A stretch of DNA of 64,000 nt from Pseudomonas sp. GV085 (GTDB taxonomy: Bacteria; Pseudomonadota; Gammaproteobacteria; Pseudomonadales; Pseudomonadaceae): contig NZ_QAOV01000003.1 of the NCBI RefSeq assembly GCF_003050925.1, forward strand, positions 434,001-498,000. Reading direction: 5' to 3'. Made by a program: the position numbers and the translations under genes. This document shows positions 27,033 to 36,002 of this stretch, piece by piece. Numbering within the stretch: the first letter of the stretch is position 1; each line of letters begins with the position of its first letter. Under the pieces are notes generated by a model. That model was given only the letters and a program-made list of their open reading frames with translations, was not told the origin of the DNA and searched no databases.

Positions 27033-27233
27033 TCAGTGGCGCGGGTCGAAGTCGCCGCTGAACATCTCGTCCTCGGCATCGGGAGGCACTGGAATCTTGT
27101 GCTCTTCTGACGCCCAGGCGCCCAGGTCGATCAGTTTGCAGCGGTCGGAGCAAAATGGCCGGTATTTGCTCTCGGCGGTCCATTCCACGGGGGCGCCGCA
27201 GGTTGGGCATTCGACGGTTGTTGGTTGGCTCAT
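27033..27233 (-). CDS. yacG: DNA gyrase inhibitor YacG
   Basis: A 66-residue zinc protein with four cysteines in the YacG arrangement: CPTCG (residues 9-12), then FCSDRCK (residues 28-32). The ending is [12 protein letters not shown]. In E. coli YacG binds GyrB and blocks DNA binding. It overlaps the end of coaE by four bases on the same strand. coaE-yacG after pilD is the usual Pseudomonas order. Confidence 0.94.
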   Translation of the reverse strand: MSQPTTVECPTCGAPVEWTAESKYRPFCSDRCKLIDLGAWASEEHKIPVPPDAEDEMFSGDFDPRH

Positions 27234-27853
27234 GACTGGCCTCCACGCAAAGAAAGATAAAAGTGATGCAGGCGTTCGACCTCGCTGTACAGCCAGGCGA
27301 GGTCGCGGTCATTGACCACGACGTCGTCGGCATGGCTCACGCGATCCTGGCGGCAGGACTGGGCCTTGAGGATCGCCTGGACTTGCTGCTCGCTGGTCTG
27401 GTCACGTTGCAGGGTGCGTTCGATCTGCAATTGTTCGGGGGCATCGATCACCAGCACCCGTTGAGTCATGGCGTATTGCCCGGACTCGATCAGCAGCGGC
27501 GAAACCAGAATCGCATAAGGCGATTTTGCCAGCGCCAAGTGGTGAGCGATCTCCTCGCCGATCAACGGATGCAGGAGGGCTTCCAGCCAGCGGCGCTCTT
27601 CAGGCACTTCGAAGATCAATTTGCGTAGCGCGGCGCGGTCCAGTTGCCCGTCGGCCTGTAACACGCCGGGACCGAAGTGTTCGGCGATTTGTGCCAGTGC
27701 CGGGCGGCCAGGTTCAACTACCCAGCGAGCGGCATGATCGGCGTCGACCACATGCACGCCCAGATCGATGAAGTGTTGGGCGGCCGCACTTTTGCCGCTG
27801 CCGATGCCGCCGGTCAGGCCGAGAATCCAGGGTTTTTCCACAGGGCTATTCAT
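27230..27853 (-). CDS. coaE: Dephospho-CoA kinase
   Basis: A 207-residue P-loop kinase making CoA from dephospho-CoA. Walker A is [15 protein letters not shown] near residues 12-26, followed by [13 protein letters not shown] and the lid region with [12 protein letters not shown]. The start at 27853 overlaps the pilD stop by four bases. The frame continues further upstream but that part belongs to pilD in another frame. Confidence 0.95.
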   Translation of the reverse strand: MNSPVEKPWILGLTGGIGSGKSAAAQHFIDLGVHVVDADHAARWVVEPGRPALAQIAEHFGPGVLQADGQLDRAALRKLIFEVPEERRWLEALLHPLIGEEIAHHLALAKSPYAILVSPLLIESGQYAMTQRVLVIDAPEQLQIERTLQRDQTSEQQVQAILKAQSCRQDRVSHADDVVVNDRDLAWLYSEVERLHHFYLSLRGGQS

Positions 27854-28722
27854 TTCAAACCGACAAACTGCCAATAGAGGTCGGTTATTTGACCACCCCA
27901 GAGCAACGCAATCCAGCCGGCAATGGCCAGATAGGGGCCGAAAGGGATTGGCGTCGAGGTTTTTGCGTTGCGCAAGCGCAGCATCATCAGCCCGATAATG
28001 GCACCCACCAGCGAGGACAGCAGGATGGTCAGCGGCAGAATCTGCCAGCCACCCCAGGCGCCCAGCATCGCCAGCAGCTTGAAATCTCCGTAGCCCATGC
28101 CGTCCTTGCCCGTGATCAGTTTGAACAGCCAGAACACCGACCACAGCAGGCCGTAGCCGGCAATCGCGCCCCAAAGCGCCTCGTGCAACGACACGAACAG
28201 GCCGAAACTGTTGACGATCAACCCCAGCCACATCAACGGCAGCACCAGTACGTCCGGCAATATCTGATGTTCGGCGTCGATCAGGCTCATCGCCAGCAAG
28301 CCCCAGCTCAGGACCAGCACCAGGCCGGCCGGCCAACCGAAGCCGAAGTGCCAGGCAACAAACGCCGACAACAGCCCGCAGGCCAGTTCGGTCAACGGAT
28401 AGCGCGGGCTGATTGCCGCCGCACAGGCCGAACAGCGCCCGCGCAAAAATACATAACTGAGCAGCGGGATGTTTTCCCAGGCGCGGATTCGGTGACCGCA
28501 GTGCGGGCACTGGGAATGGGGCAGCAACAGGTTGTAGGTCGGCAGCGGTGTTTCGCCAGGCAGCCCGAGAATGTCATGGGCCTGCTCACGCCAGTCGCGT
28601 TCGAGCATTTTCGGCAGGCGCCAGATCACGACATTGAGGAAACTGCCGACCAGCAGGCCGGTGATGCCTGCGAGAAGGACAAAGGCCAGCGCAGAGTGAA
28701 TCAGAATTTCATTCAAGGGCAT
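27850..28722 (-). CDS. pilD: Prepilin leader peptidase/N-methyltransferase PilD
   Basis: A 290-residue polytopic membrane aspartic protease that cleaves and N-methylates type IV prepilins and type II secretion pseudopilins. The zinc-binding cysteines occur as CPHCGH and CSACAA (about residues 71-100). The two active-site aspartates lie in [12 protein letters not shown] and [10 protein letters not shown]. It follows pilC by one base. Because it also serves type II secretion, it can stay under selection even if pili are lost. Confidence 0.95.
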   Translation of the reverse strand: MPLNEILIHSALAFVLLAGITGLLVGSFLNVVIWRLPKMLERDWREQAHDILGLPGETPLPTYNLLLPHSQCPHCGHRIRAWENIPLLSYVFLRGRCSACAAAISPRYPLTELACGLLSAFVAWHFGFGWPAGLVLVLSWGLLAMSLIDAEHQILPDVLVLPLMWLGLIVNSFGLFVSLHEALWGAIAGYGLLWSVFWLFKLITGKDGMGYGDFKLLAMLGAWGGWQILPLTILLSSLVGAIIGLMMLRLRNAKTSTPIPFGPYLAIAGWIALLWGGQITDLYWQFVGLK

Positions 28723-28723
28723 G

Positions 28724-29941
28724 TCAGATCGCTGAGCCAAGTTGGAAGATGGGCAGGTACATGGCAACTACCAGTCCACCGACGATAACACCCAGCACCA
28801 CCATGATGAACGGCTCCATCAGGCTGGTGAGGTTATCGACCATGTTATCGACGTTGTCTTCATAGAACCCCGCGACTTTGTCGAGCATGGCGTCCAGGGT
28901 GCCTGACTCTTCGCCGATGGCAGTCATCTGTATCGCCATGTTCGGGAAGACACCGCAGGTACGCATGGCGAAATTCAATTGCATGCCGGTCGAGATGTCC
29001 TGCCGGATGCGCAGCACCGCGCGCTTGAACACGATATTGCCGGTCGCACCGGCCACTGATTCCAGGGCCTCCACCAGCGGTACACCGGCAGCGAACGTGG
29101 TCGACAGTGTACGGGCGAACCGGGCCACGGCGGACTTGTGCATCAGGGGGCCCACCAGCGGCAGTTTCAGCAGCCAGGTGTCCATCCGGTCACGCAATGC
29201 CTTGGATGTCCTGAGGGCGTGGCGCACGCCGAAGGCCATGGTGATCAGCGTGCCAAGGACCACCCACCACCAGGCCTGCATGAATTGCGACAGGCCAATG
29301 ACCATCACGGTGAAGGCCGGCAGTTCGGCGCCAAAGCCTTTGAACACGGATTCGAACTGCGGCACGACATTGACCAGCAGAATCCCGCTGACAATCGCCG
29401 CGACGAACACCACTACCAGCGGGTAGGTCATGGCTTTCCTGATCCTGGCCTTGAGGCTTTCGCTTTTTTCCTTGTAGGTCGCGACCCGCTCCAAAAGGGT
29501 GTCGAGGGCACCGGCCTGCTCGCCGGCATCCACCAGGTTGCAATACAGCTCGTCGAAATACCGGGGCTTCTTGCGCAGGGCGGCGGCGAAGCTGCTGCCT
29601 GCTGAAACTTCCTGTTTCAGTTCGTCCACCAGCTTGCGCATGGCTGGATTGTCGAAGCCCTCGCCGATGATGTCGAAGGACTGCAGCAACGGCACGCCGG
29701 CTTTCATCATCGTCGCCATTTGCCGGGTGAACAGGGCAATGTCATGGGCCTTGATGCGCTTGCCCATGTCGAAAATCGACGGATTTTTTTTGCGAACCTT
29801 GCCCGGACTGATGCCTTGCTTGCGCAGTTTCGCCTTGATCAGCGCCGGGTTTTGAGCGCTGAGTTCGCCGGTCACTTTTGTGCCTTTGCGGTCGATGCCT
29901 TCCCATGCATACACGCTGACTTTCGCTGCCTTGACCGCCAT
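28724..29941 (-). CDS. pilC: Type IV pilus inner membrane platform protein PilC
   Basis: A 405-residue GspF-family platform protein. Two repeated T2SSF domains are visible: ALFTRQMATMMKAGVPLLQSF (first, about residue 68) and ARFARTLSTTFAAGVPLVEAL (second, about residue 270). Membrane helices lie near 170-195, 220-240 and 375-395. The start is the ATG at 29941 with AGGA seven bases upstream. It normally sits between pilB and pilD, with PilB driving it; here no pilB is present upstream and the gene begins about 230 bases from the divergent pilA start. Confidence 0.95.
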   Translation of the reverse strand: MAVKAAKVSVYAWEGIDRKGTKVTGELSAQNPALIKAKLRKQGISPGKVRKKNPSIFDMGKRIKAHDIALFTRQMATMMKAGVPLLQSFDIIGEGFDNPAMRKLVDELKQEVSAGSSFAAALRKKPRYFDELYCNLVDAGEQAGALDTLLERVATYKEKSESLKARIRKAMTYPLVVVFVAAIVSGILLVNVVPQFESVFKGFGAELPAFTVMVIGLSQFMQAWWWVVLGTLITMAFGVRHALRTSKALRDRMDTWLLKLPLVGPLMHKSAVARFARTLSTTFAAGVPLVEALESVAGATGNIVFKRAVLRIRQDISTGMQLNFAMRTCGVFPNMAIQMTAIGEESGTLDAMLDKVAGFYEDNVDNMVDNLTSLMEPFIMVVLGVIVGGLVVAMYLPIFQLGSAI

Positions 29942-30104
29942 GTTCAGTCCTGGGTATTCCAATTGAATTGCTCTTATAGCCTAGTCAAGGGGCGGGGCCA
30001 AACCCGCAAGGGTAAGGTGACAAAAAACGTCAGATAGTGCCGATCCTGGTAATAGGTAAGGGCTTTACCGCCACCATGCCCCCTGTCAACAGGGGCTTTT
30101 GGCC

Positions 30105-30121
30105 TTGGCACAGGCTGTGCT
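30105..30121 (+). promoter_or_regulatory. Sigma-54 promoter of pilA
   Basis: TTGGCACAGGCTGTGCT has GG (30107-30108) and GC (30119-30120) ten bases apart, the -24/-12 signature. It lies about 48 bases before the pilA ATG, which fits PilR-activated transcription from sigma-54. Confidence 0.88.
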
Positions 30122-30168
30122 GCCATGGGGCAGGTCATGAGCTTTCGACTCATGCATGGAGCCTGTAC

Positions 30169-30591
30169 ATGAACAAACAAAAAGGTTTTACCCTGATCGA
30201 GTTGCTCGTCGTGGTGGCGATCATCGGGATCCTGGCAACTCTGGGACTGCCGATGTATTCCAAATACCAGGCTCGGGCCAAAGTCACGGCGGCGCTGGCC
30301 GAACTGACTGCAATGAAAGTGCCGTTCGAGGATGTGATCAGCCAGGGGGAAACCCCGACAATTGCCAACGTGGCGCCCGCCGGCGCGACATCGACCAACC
30401 ACTGCGCCCTGTCTGTGACGGCTTCAACTGCGGAGGGGGCGGGATCAATCGTATGTACGTTGCACAATGCCCCGGGGGTGGTCCAGGGCAAAACCGTTAT
30501 CCTGACACGGGACGAAACCAAAGGCTGGTCATGTAAGAGCAGCGTTTCCCCGGATTACTTGCCCAAAGGGTGTTCCGGTTCCGCGACATGA
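30169..30591 (+). CDS. pilA: Major type IV pilin PilA
   Basis: A 140-residue pilin. The leader MNKQKG is followed by FTLIELLVVVAIIGILA with Glu5, then a long amphipathic helix (MYSKYQARAKVTAALAEL). The C-terminal disulfide loop is formed by the last two cysteines (GWSCKSS and PKGCSG); a further pair lies in HCALS and IVCTL. GGAG precedes the ATG. A sigma-54 promoter lies upstream and a terminator follows. The pilin itself appears intact. Confidence 0.93.
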   Translation: MNKQKGFTLIELLVVVAIIGILATLGLPMYSKYQARAKVTAALAELTAMKVPFEDVISQGETPTIANVAPAGATSTNHCALSVTASTAEGAGSIVCTLHNAPGVVQGKTVILTRDETKGWSCKSSVSPDYLPKGCSGSAT

Positions 30592-30603
30592 ATAGCTGAA
30601 TCA

Positions 30604-30627
30604 AATCCCCGCCATTGCGGGGTTTTT
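30604..30627 (+). terminator. Rho-independent terminator of pilA
   Basis: CCCCGCCATTGCGGGG followed by TTTTT, shortly after the pilA stop. The stem is short but GC-rich. Confidence 0.85.
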
Positions 30628-30891
30628 CCTGTTTATCGAACCGTCGTCAAAAGCTACAGAGAAAGCTCGGAAATTCAGGATCTTAGGAACTTTCCAGAAA
30701 CCCGCAACTTGCATGCTGCGTTTCTGCGTCTCGTGCATTTTGCATGATTCCGAAAATTGGCTGATTTTATAATTTGTTGATTTATCAGGTTTTGTTCTCT
30801 GCTTTAAAGTTGGCATAGCGTTCGCAATATCCCAGGTAACCCTGCCGACATGGCACCCGGCAGACTTTTCCGAAAAACAGGAGTTACTCGT

Positions 30892-31248
30892 ATGAAAAAG
30901 TTCGCTATCACTGCCGCTGCTGCGACCGCGCTGACCCTGACCATGGCCAACGTCGCGTTTGCTCAAACCACCCAGGCAACTCAGTCGCCAATGGTGCTGG
31001 CTGCCGGTGAAATGGCCAAAGCGAAAGAAGCTACTTCCGATACCTGGATCACCACTAAAGTCAAAGCCGACCTGATGACCGAAAAAGGTATTCCAGGTAG
31101 CGATATCAAGGTTGAAACCAACGAAGGCGTGGTATCGCTGTCGTCGACCACCGCCGTGACCGATTCGCAAAAAGAAATGGCAGTGGCCATCACCAAGAAA
31201 ATCAAAGGCGTCAAGGCGGTCTCCGCTGACGGCCTGAAAGCCGAGTAA
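30892..31248 (+). CDS. BON-domain periplasmic protein (OsmY-like)
   Basis: A 118-residue protein with a signal peptide (KKFAITAAAATALTLTMANVAFA, cleavage before QTT) and one BON domain: DTWITTKVKADLMTEKGIPG, then VETNEGVVSLSS and a helix ending KKIKGVKAVSADG. BON domains are thought to bind phospholipid or envelope surfaces; OsmY-type proteins respond to osmotic stress. The start at 30892 has AGGAG upstream. The 290 bases between pilA and this gene show no other feature apart from the pilA terminator. Confidence 0.88.
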   Translation: MKKFAITAAAATALTLTMANVAFAQTTQATQSPMVLAAGEMAKAKEATSDTWITTKVKADLMTEKGIPGSDIKVETNEGVVSLSSTTAVTDSQKEMAVAITKKIKGVKAVSADGLKAE

Positions 31249-31390
31249 GGCAAAGCTTCTCGCCTGGACCGGGAGAAGGCGCGACAGACGGGCCGAGTCT
31301 TATGTCTGTTGCAACCTCAGTGTTCATGCGAAGGGCCATAAGGATGTGGCCGTCACGGGCCCCGCGCATTTTTGCCGGGGCCAAATCAAT

Positions 31391-31413
31391 TGTGGGAGCG
31401 GGCTTGCTGCCAC
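31391..31413. repeat. Single partial REP unit
   Basis: GTGGGAGCGGGCTTGCTGCC resembles one arm of the local REP family with two changes and no partner arm nearby. It lies in the gap between two converging genes. Confidence 0.6.
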
Positions 31414-31429
31414 ATTGGATAGTGGCAAA

Positions 31430-31729
31430 TTAGTTGCCGCGTTTGCTGGTGATCTGCTTCAGCCGATTACCTTCGAACCGCAAGTATTGATACATCCCGC
31501 CATTCGGTCCGTAGGTCCATTCCTCGACCTGAAACTCCTCGCGCCGATCGGCACTGCGCTTGTAACCCAGCAGGTCGCGACTGACCGGTTCTCCGCATTT
31601 GTGCAAGACCTCACTCGAGCGATCACCGACGCTGATCAATTGGCTGCCACAGCGCAGGGTATCGGCCGCCCAGGCCTGACTGATCGATAGCGCCAGAACC
31701 AGGCCTGCCAGCAGCCACCGAATCATCAC
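31430..31729 (-). CDS. DUF2845 exported protein
   Basis: A 99-residue protein with a signal peptide (IRWLLAGLVLALSISQAWA, cleavage after AWA) and the DUF2845 pattern LRCGSQLISVGDRSSEVLHKCGEP, which has two cysteines. EEWTYGPNGGMYQYLRFEGN and LKQITSKRGN close the protein. Its start overlaps the stop of the upstream large gene as ATGA, so the two are coupled. Function unknown; two start codons in a row make the exact first residue uncertain by one. Confidence 0.83.
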   Translation of the reverse strand: MMIRWLLAGLVLALSISQAWAADTLRCGSQLISVGDRSSEVLHKCGEPVSRDLLGYKRSADRREEFQVEEWTYGPNGGMYQYLRFEGNRLKQITSKRGN

Positions 31730-34683
31730 TCGGCATCCAGATGCATCGGTGTCACCACGCGACCATCACTTTGCGCCTCGCCCAGATTGGCGTCGATAAA
31801 GTACACCCGGTCGTCTTCCAGCTGCGCCTTGTCGACCAGGTAATCCTTGATGCTGCTGGCGCGTTCCTGGCCCAGTTGACGCAACAGCACGTCACTGGAG
31901 CTCCAGAACTTGATCACCTCGGCGCGCATTTTCGCGGTGCGCTCTTCCTTGCCCAGGTCCTTCCATTCGGCAGGGGGCTGGGTTTTCAGGCGGATGCGGT
32001 AGATACCTTCAAGCAGCGGGCCTTTTTCGTCGTCCGGCACTTCCAGCAACGAAGCCTGGGCCGGGACCTTGTCGCCGCGGCGCTGGAGCATTTTGTAGTA
32101 GTTGTACTGGTATTCACGCTCCAGGCGTTGTTCGGCGATCAGCGGGCCATCGCTGCTCTGGGCGGCGGTGCCTTCGATTTCCAGGCGCAGGGCCGGGCGC
32201 TCCTTGAGTGCTTTGGACAGTTTGTCCAAGGCACCTTCGGCGTCCTTGCCCAAGTCGCTGGAACCGGCTGCGAATGAAACGCTGCCCAGGTCTTCCGAGC
32301 CACCACCGTTGACCAGCCCGCCAATGAGTTTGAACGGTGCTGCCGCGGCTTTGACGATCAGGTTGCGCAGGCTCTGCCAGATAATCGGCATGACGCTGAA
32401 CTGAGGGTTGTTCAGGTCGCCGCTGACCGGCAGTTCGATGGAGATCTTGCCATCGACGTCCTTGAGCAAGGCAATCGCCAGTTTCAGCGGCAGGCTCACG
32501 GCGTCCGGACTGTCGACTTTTTCACCCAGTTGCAGTTGTTCGACCACCACTTTGTTATCAGCTTTGAGCTGGCCCTTGGTGATCTGGTAGTGCAAATCGA
32601 GATTGAGCCGGCCCTTGCGGATACGGTAGCCGGCGAACTTGCCGGAGTAGGGCGTCAGCGTGGTCAGTTCCACGCGTTTGAAGCTGGTGGCGATGTCGAG
32701 GCTGGCCATCGGATCGAATGGATTGACGGCGCCCTTGATGGTCACCGGCGCATAGCGATCGACCTTGCCCTTGACGTCGACACCGGCCGGTTTCGGCTGG
32801 CGGCTGTCGATGGTGCCGATCTGCCCGTTGAGCTGCTGGATGGCGGTGGCGAAGTTCGGGGTCAGGCTGAAGTCGGCGAAGTTGGCCGAACCGTCATTGA
32901 TGAAAATGCCGCCGATGTGGATGCCCAACGGCTTTTCATTGCTGGCCGGCTTGCTCGCTGCCGGTTTTGCCCCGGAGTCCGCGGGTTGCGGAATCAGCAG
33001 GTCATCGATGTTGGTGGTGCGATCATCGTTGATCATGAAGCGCGCATAAGGCTGGAACAGGTTGATCTTGTCGATAGACAGGCTGTCTCCATGCTGATAG
33101 TTCAGGCCTTCGACCACGACCTGTTGCCACTTGAGGAAGTCGCGGGTTTTCAGGGTGTCCAGGGTATGCAACTGATCGACCTGGGCGCGGCCGGCGATGC
33201 TGAAGGCCAGGGGCTCGGTGCTTTTCAGGTCGACCGCCAGATCGCTGCCGAGCATGCCGCTGCGCAGTTCCAGGCGAATGAACGGGGTGATGTAGGACTG
33301 AGCGACCCGCAGGTCGATGTCCCTGGTCTGGACCTTCAGTCTGGCGCTGACGGGGGCCAGGTTGACCTCGCCCTCGGCCATGATCCTGCCTTGCTTGCCC
33401 ACACCGGTATCGAGCTTGAGGGCAAAGGGCGAGCCGTTGAGGCTGTCGAAGTTTTGCAGGTCGAGGTTCAGCGGGCTCAGATCCAGGGCGACGGCGGGTT
33501 GTGCCTTGCGGTCAGCCAGATGCACCTGGTAGTCGCGCAACTGCACGTCCTTGAGCAGCACTTGCCAAGGTTTGTCTGGCGCGGCTGGTTCAGGTTTCGG
33601 TGAGTCAGCTGCCGCCGGGGCGCTGGCCGGTTCGGCATCCGCCTTGGCTTTGGCTGCGGGTTTTGACGGTTGGCTGGCGAACAGTTTCTGCCAGTCGAGT
33701 TGGCCGTCGGACTCCAGGGCGGCCCAGGTTTCCAGTTTATGGCTGCGGATCTTGCCGACCACCACTTGCTGCTTGGCCAGGTCTACAGTGGTTTCGCTGA
33801 CGTCCAGGCGTTCGAGCTTCACCAGCGGCCGACCATCCGGGGCCTTGATCGCGAAGGGTGCAATGTTGACCGCTACATTGCTCAACAGCAGCTCGGTTTC
33901 CTTGGCCAGGCTGAATTTGTAGTCGGTACTGATGCTCATGACGCCGTTTTCGAGGTCCAGTGGCACGGCGTCGCGCACATAGGGCCAGAAGGCTTTCATC
34001 TTGCCATCGGTGATTTTCAGCTTACCTTCGGAGGCGATCGGGACCAGGCTGAAGTTGCCGGTCCAGTCGATCTGTCCGCCATTGGGGCCGACGGCCACCA
34101 AGGTCATGTCGGCGCTGTCATCGGGCAGGGTGCTGAGGTTCTTCAACTCGAAATCGAGTGTGTCGTAGAGAAACTCGATGGGCTCGCTGGGCCGGGCATC
34201 TTCAAAGTGCACGGCGCCGCCGGCCAGTTTGATCCGCTCGATGCGCAGCGGAAACGGCTTGGCATCCGGGTCGGCGGGTGTAGGTTCGCTCGCTGGCAGT
34301 TTGAACAGCCCCAGCAGATTGAGTTTGCCGTCCTTGCCGAACAGGATTTCGGTCTTGGGCTTGTCCAGTTCGACATCGGACAGGTGCACCGCCTTGGTCC
34401 ACAGGCTGTCGAGTTGCAGATTGGCGTACAGGCGTTCGAAACCGACCTGCTCCTTGCCGGGCTCGCCGATGTTCAAGCCCCACAGGGTCAGTTCAAGGCT
34501 GAACGGATTGAATTCGATCCGCTGGATCGTGGCGGGTGTAGTGGCGTAGTTGGCCAGTTGCTGGTTGGCAACGCGCAGCGCGACACCCGGTAAAATCAGA
34601 AAACCCAGCAAGCTGTAGAGGGCCAGAGCAGTCAACAAGGCGCCGACGGCGCGAATCAATCCTTTGTACATGTGCGGCTTCAT
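31726..34683 (-). CDS. Large DUF748/AsmA-like envelope protein with OmpA-like tail
   Basis: A 985-residue protein. One N-terminal membrane helix (about residues 12-32) is followed by long AsmA-like repeats (NPFSLELTLWGLNI, FKLPASEPTPAD) with a Pro-Ala-Lys-rich linker near residues 340-370. The last 200 residues begin FAAGSSDLGKDAEGALDKL and ALKERPALRLEIEGTAA, an OmpA-like peptidoglycan-binding pattern. AsmA-type proteins bridge or carry lipid between membranes, but that role is inferred only. I start at 34683; a second ATG lies four codons later and no strong ribosome site tells them apart. Confidence 0.8.
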   Translation of the reverse strand: MKPHMYKGLIRAVGALLTALALYSLLGFLILPGVALRVANQQLANYATTPATIQRIEFNPFSLELTLWGLNIGEPGKEQVGFERLYANLQLDSLWTKAVHLSDVELDKPKTEILFGKDGKLNLLGLFKLPASEPTPADPDAKPFPLRIERIKLAGGAVHFEDARPSEPIEFLYDTLDFELKNLSTLPDDSADMTLVAVGPNGGQIDWTGNFSLVPIASEGKLKITDGKMKAFWPYVRDAVPLDLENGVMSISTDYKFSLAKETELLLSNVAVNIAPFAIKAPDGRPLVKLERLDVSETTVDLAKQQVVVGKIRSHKLETWAALESDGQLDWQKLFASQPSKPAAKAKADAEPASAPAAADSPKPEPAAPDKPWQVLLKDVQLRDYQVHLADRKAQPAVALDLSPLNLDLQNFDSLNGSPFALKLDTGVGKQGRIMAEGEVNLAPVSARLKVQTRDIDLRVAQSYITPFIRLELRSGMLGSDLAVDLKSTEPLAFSIAGRAQVDQLHTLDTLKTRDFLKWQQVVVEGLNYQHGDSLSIDKINLFQPYARFMINDDRTTNIDDLLIPQPADSGAKPAASKPASNEKPLGIHIGGIFINDGSANFADFSLTPNFATAIQQLNGQIGTIDSRQPKPAGVDVKGKVDRYAPVTIKGAVNPFDPMASLDIATSFKRVELTTLTPYSGKFAGYRIRKGRLNLDLHYQITKGQLKADNKVVVEQLQLGEKVDSPDAVSLPLKLAIALLKDVDGKISIELPVSGDLNNPQFSVMPIIWQSLRNLIVKAAAAPFKLIGGLVNGGGSEDLGSVSFAAGSSDLGKDAEGALDKLSKALKERPALRLEIEGTAAQSSDGPLIAEQRLEREYQYNYYKMLQRRGDKVPAQASLLEVPDDEKGPLLEGIYRIRLKTQPPAEWKDLGKEERTAKMRAEVIKFWSSSDVLLRQLGQERASSIKDYLVDKAQLEDDRVYFIDANLGEAQSDGRVVTPMHLDAE

Positions 34684-34776
34684 CTGTCTGGATCGGAGTG
34701 CCTTGGAGTATGGCACGCGTTTCCGGTTCCCAAGTGATCGCCCTGTTCAGTAAGTTTCAGATTTCTCCCACAGTAA

Positions 34777-35793
34777 TCAGAGCTGCAAGATCAGGGTTTT
34801 CAGCGGTGGTTGCTGATCCATCGACGGGAAGTCGGCGCCCGGCTTCATCACGCTCCACTCACGCACCGGCCGTCCGGCCTTCTCTGCGCAACGCAAAACC
34901 TGCTCGCGCCAGTCGTCCATGCTGACTTTCGCCAGGTTGTTGCAGCAGATCAGCACGCCGTTGTCGGCAGTGGTCAGCAGGGCCGGTTTGAGCAGGCTCT
35001 GGTAGTCGCGCAGCAGGTCGACGGTGCCGAATGCGCTCTTGGCCCACGCCGGAGGGTCGAGCAGCACCAGATCGTACTGGCGCTGTTCCAGGCGCTGATA
35101 GCTCGGCAGTTTTTGCCCGCGGCGCTGGCTGATCGGCAGGCCGGCCAGTTGGCGAATGGCCGGGAAGTAGTCGGACTGGATAAATTCCATGGTTGGCAAC
35201 TGCGGATTGAGTTGACCGTTCTCTCGGCCGACCGCCAGGTTGCCTTCGGCGAAGTCCAGGTTGCACACCTCGCGCGCACCACCGGCGGCAGCACTGAGGC
35301 CGACACCACAGGTGTAGGCGAACAGGTTCAGCACGCTTTTGTTTTTGCTGTGGTCCTTGACCCAGCCACGGGTGTTGCGCAGGTCGAGGAACAGCAGCGG
35401 GTCTTGTCCGGAATGGCGACCACGCACCCGATAGTTCAGGCCCCATTCGTGGCCAACCAGGTCTTGCAGAGCGGCTTCGTCGGCGCGGTAGACGATGTCT
35501 TCGCGATCGATGCGCGAGTTGCCACGGGAGCGGTCGTTGTAGACCAGCAGGGTGTCAAAACCCAGGTGCTGATTGATCGTTTCGTGCAGTTGCAGCAGTT
35601 CCTCGCGTTCCAGCGATTGGTGGAAGCTCTGCACCATCAGTTGCGGACCGTAGCGGTCGATGGTCAGGCCACCGGCACCTTCCTGGCTGCCGTGGAACAG
35701 GCGATAGCAATCGGTGCCCTGGCTGTGCAGCTCCGTCAGCAGATCCTGGCGACGTTCGAGGGCGGCGCGCAGCGCCTGATTCAAGGAAGACAT
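34777..35793 (-). CDS. Class I SAM-dependent rRNA methyltransferase family (COG1092-like)
   Basis: A 338-residue cytoplasmic methyltransferase. The N-terminal part (about 1-110) has the family's GTDCYRLFHGSQEGAGGLTI pattern. The SAM-binding Rossmann motif is VLNLFAYTCGVGLSAAAGG, and the catalytic DLVLLDPPAWAKS follows. It matches RlmI/RlmK-type enzymes that make m5C or m7G in 23S rRNA; the PUA domain usual in RlmI is not seen in full. The exact target is not clear. Confidence 0.82.
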   Translation of the reverse strand: MSSLNQALRAALERRQDLLTELHSQGTDCYRLFHGSQEGAGGLTIDRYGPQLMVQSFHQSLEREELLQLHETINQHLGFDTLLVYNDRSRGNSRIDREDIVYRADEAALQDLVGHEWGLNYRVRGRHSGQDPLLFLDLRNTRGWVKDHSKNKSVLNLFAYTCGVGLSAAAGGAREVCNLDFAEGNLAVGRENGQLNPQLPTMEFIQSDYFPAIRQLAGLPISQRRGQKLPSYQRLEQRQYDLVLLDPPAWAKSAFGTVDLLRDYQSLLKPALLTTADNGVLICCNNLAKVSMDDWREQVLRCAEKAGRPVREWSVMKPGADFPSMDQQPPLKTLILQL

Positions 35794-35874
35794 GCTGGGC
35801 GCCTTGCAGGAGGGAATTGGGCGCGGGAGTTTAACACTGTGGAACAGAGATGAGGGGCTTGCCCGTGGCGAGGG

Positions 35875-35976
35875 AGCTTGCTCCCGCTGGGCTGCGAAGC
35901 GGCCCCAAAATCCTGGTACGTTTCGATTTATATGCGAGTGCTGCGCACTCGAGCGGGAGCAAGCTCCCTCGCCACA
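35875..35976. repeat. REP doublet, GGGAGC variant
   Basis: GTGGCGAGGGAGCTTGCTCC and its inverse GGAGCAAGCTCCCTCGCCAC flank about 60 bases. The arm differs from the GAGCGAGC class at several positions while the AGCTTGCTC core is shared, so it is a related family. Confidence 0.9.
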
Positions 35977-36002
35977 GAGTGATCACATTCAAGGACCTGT
36001 AC

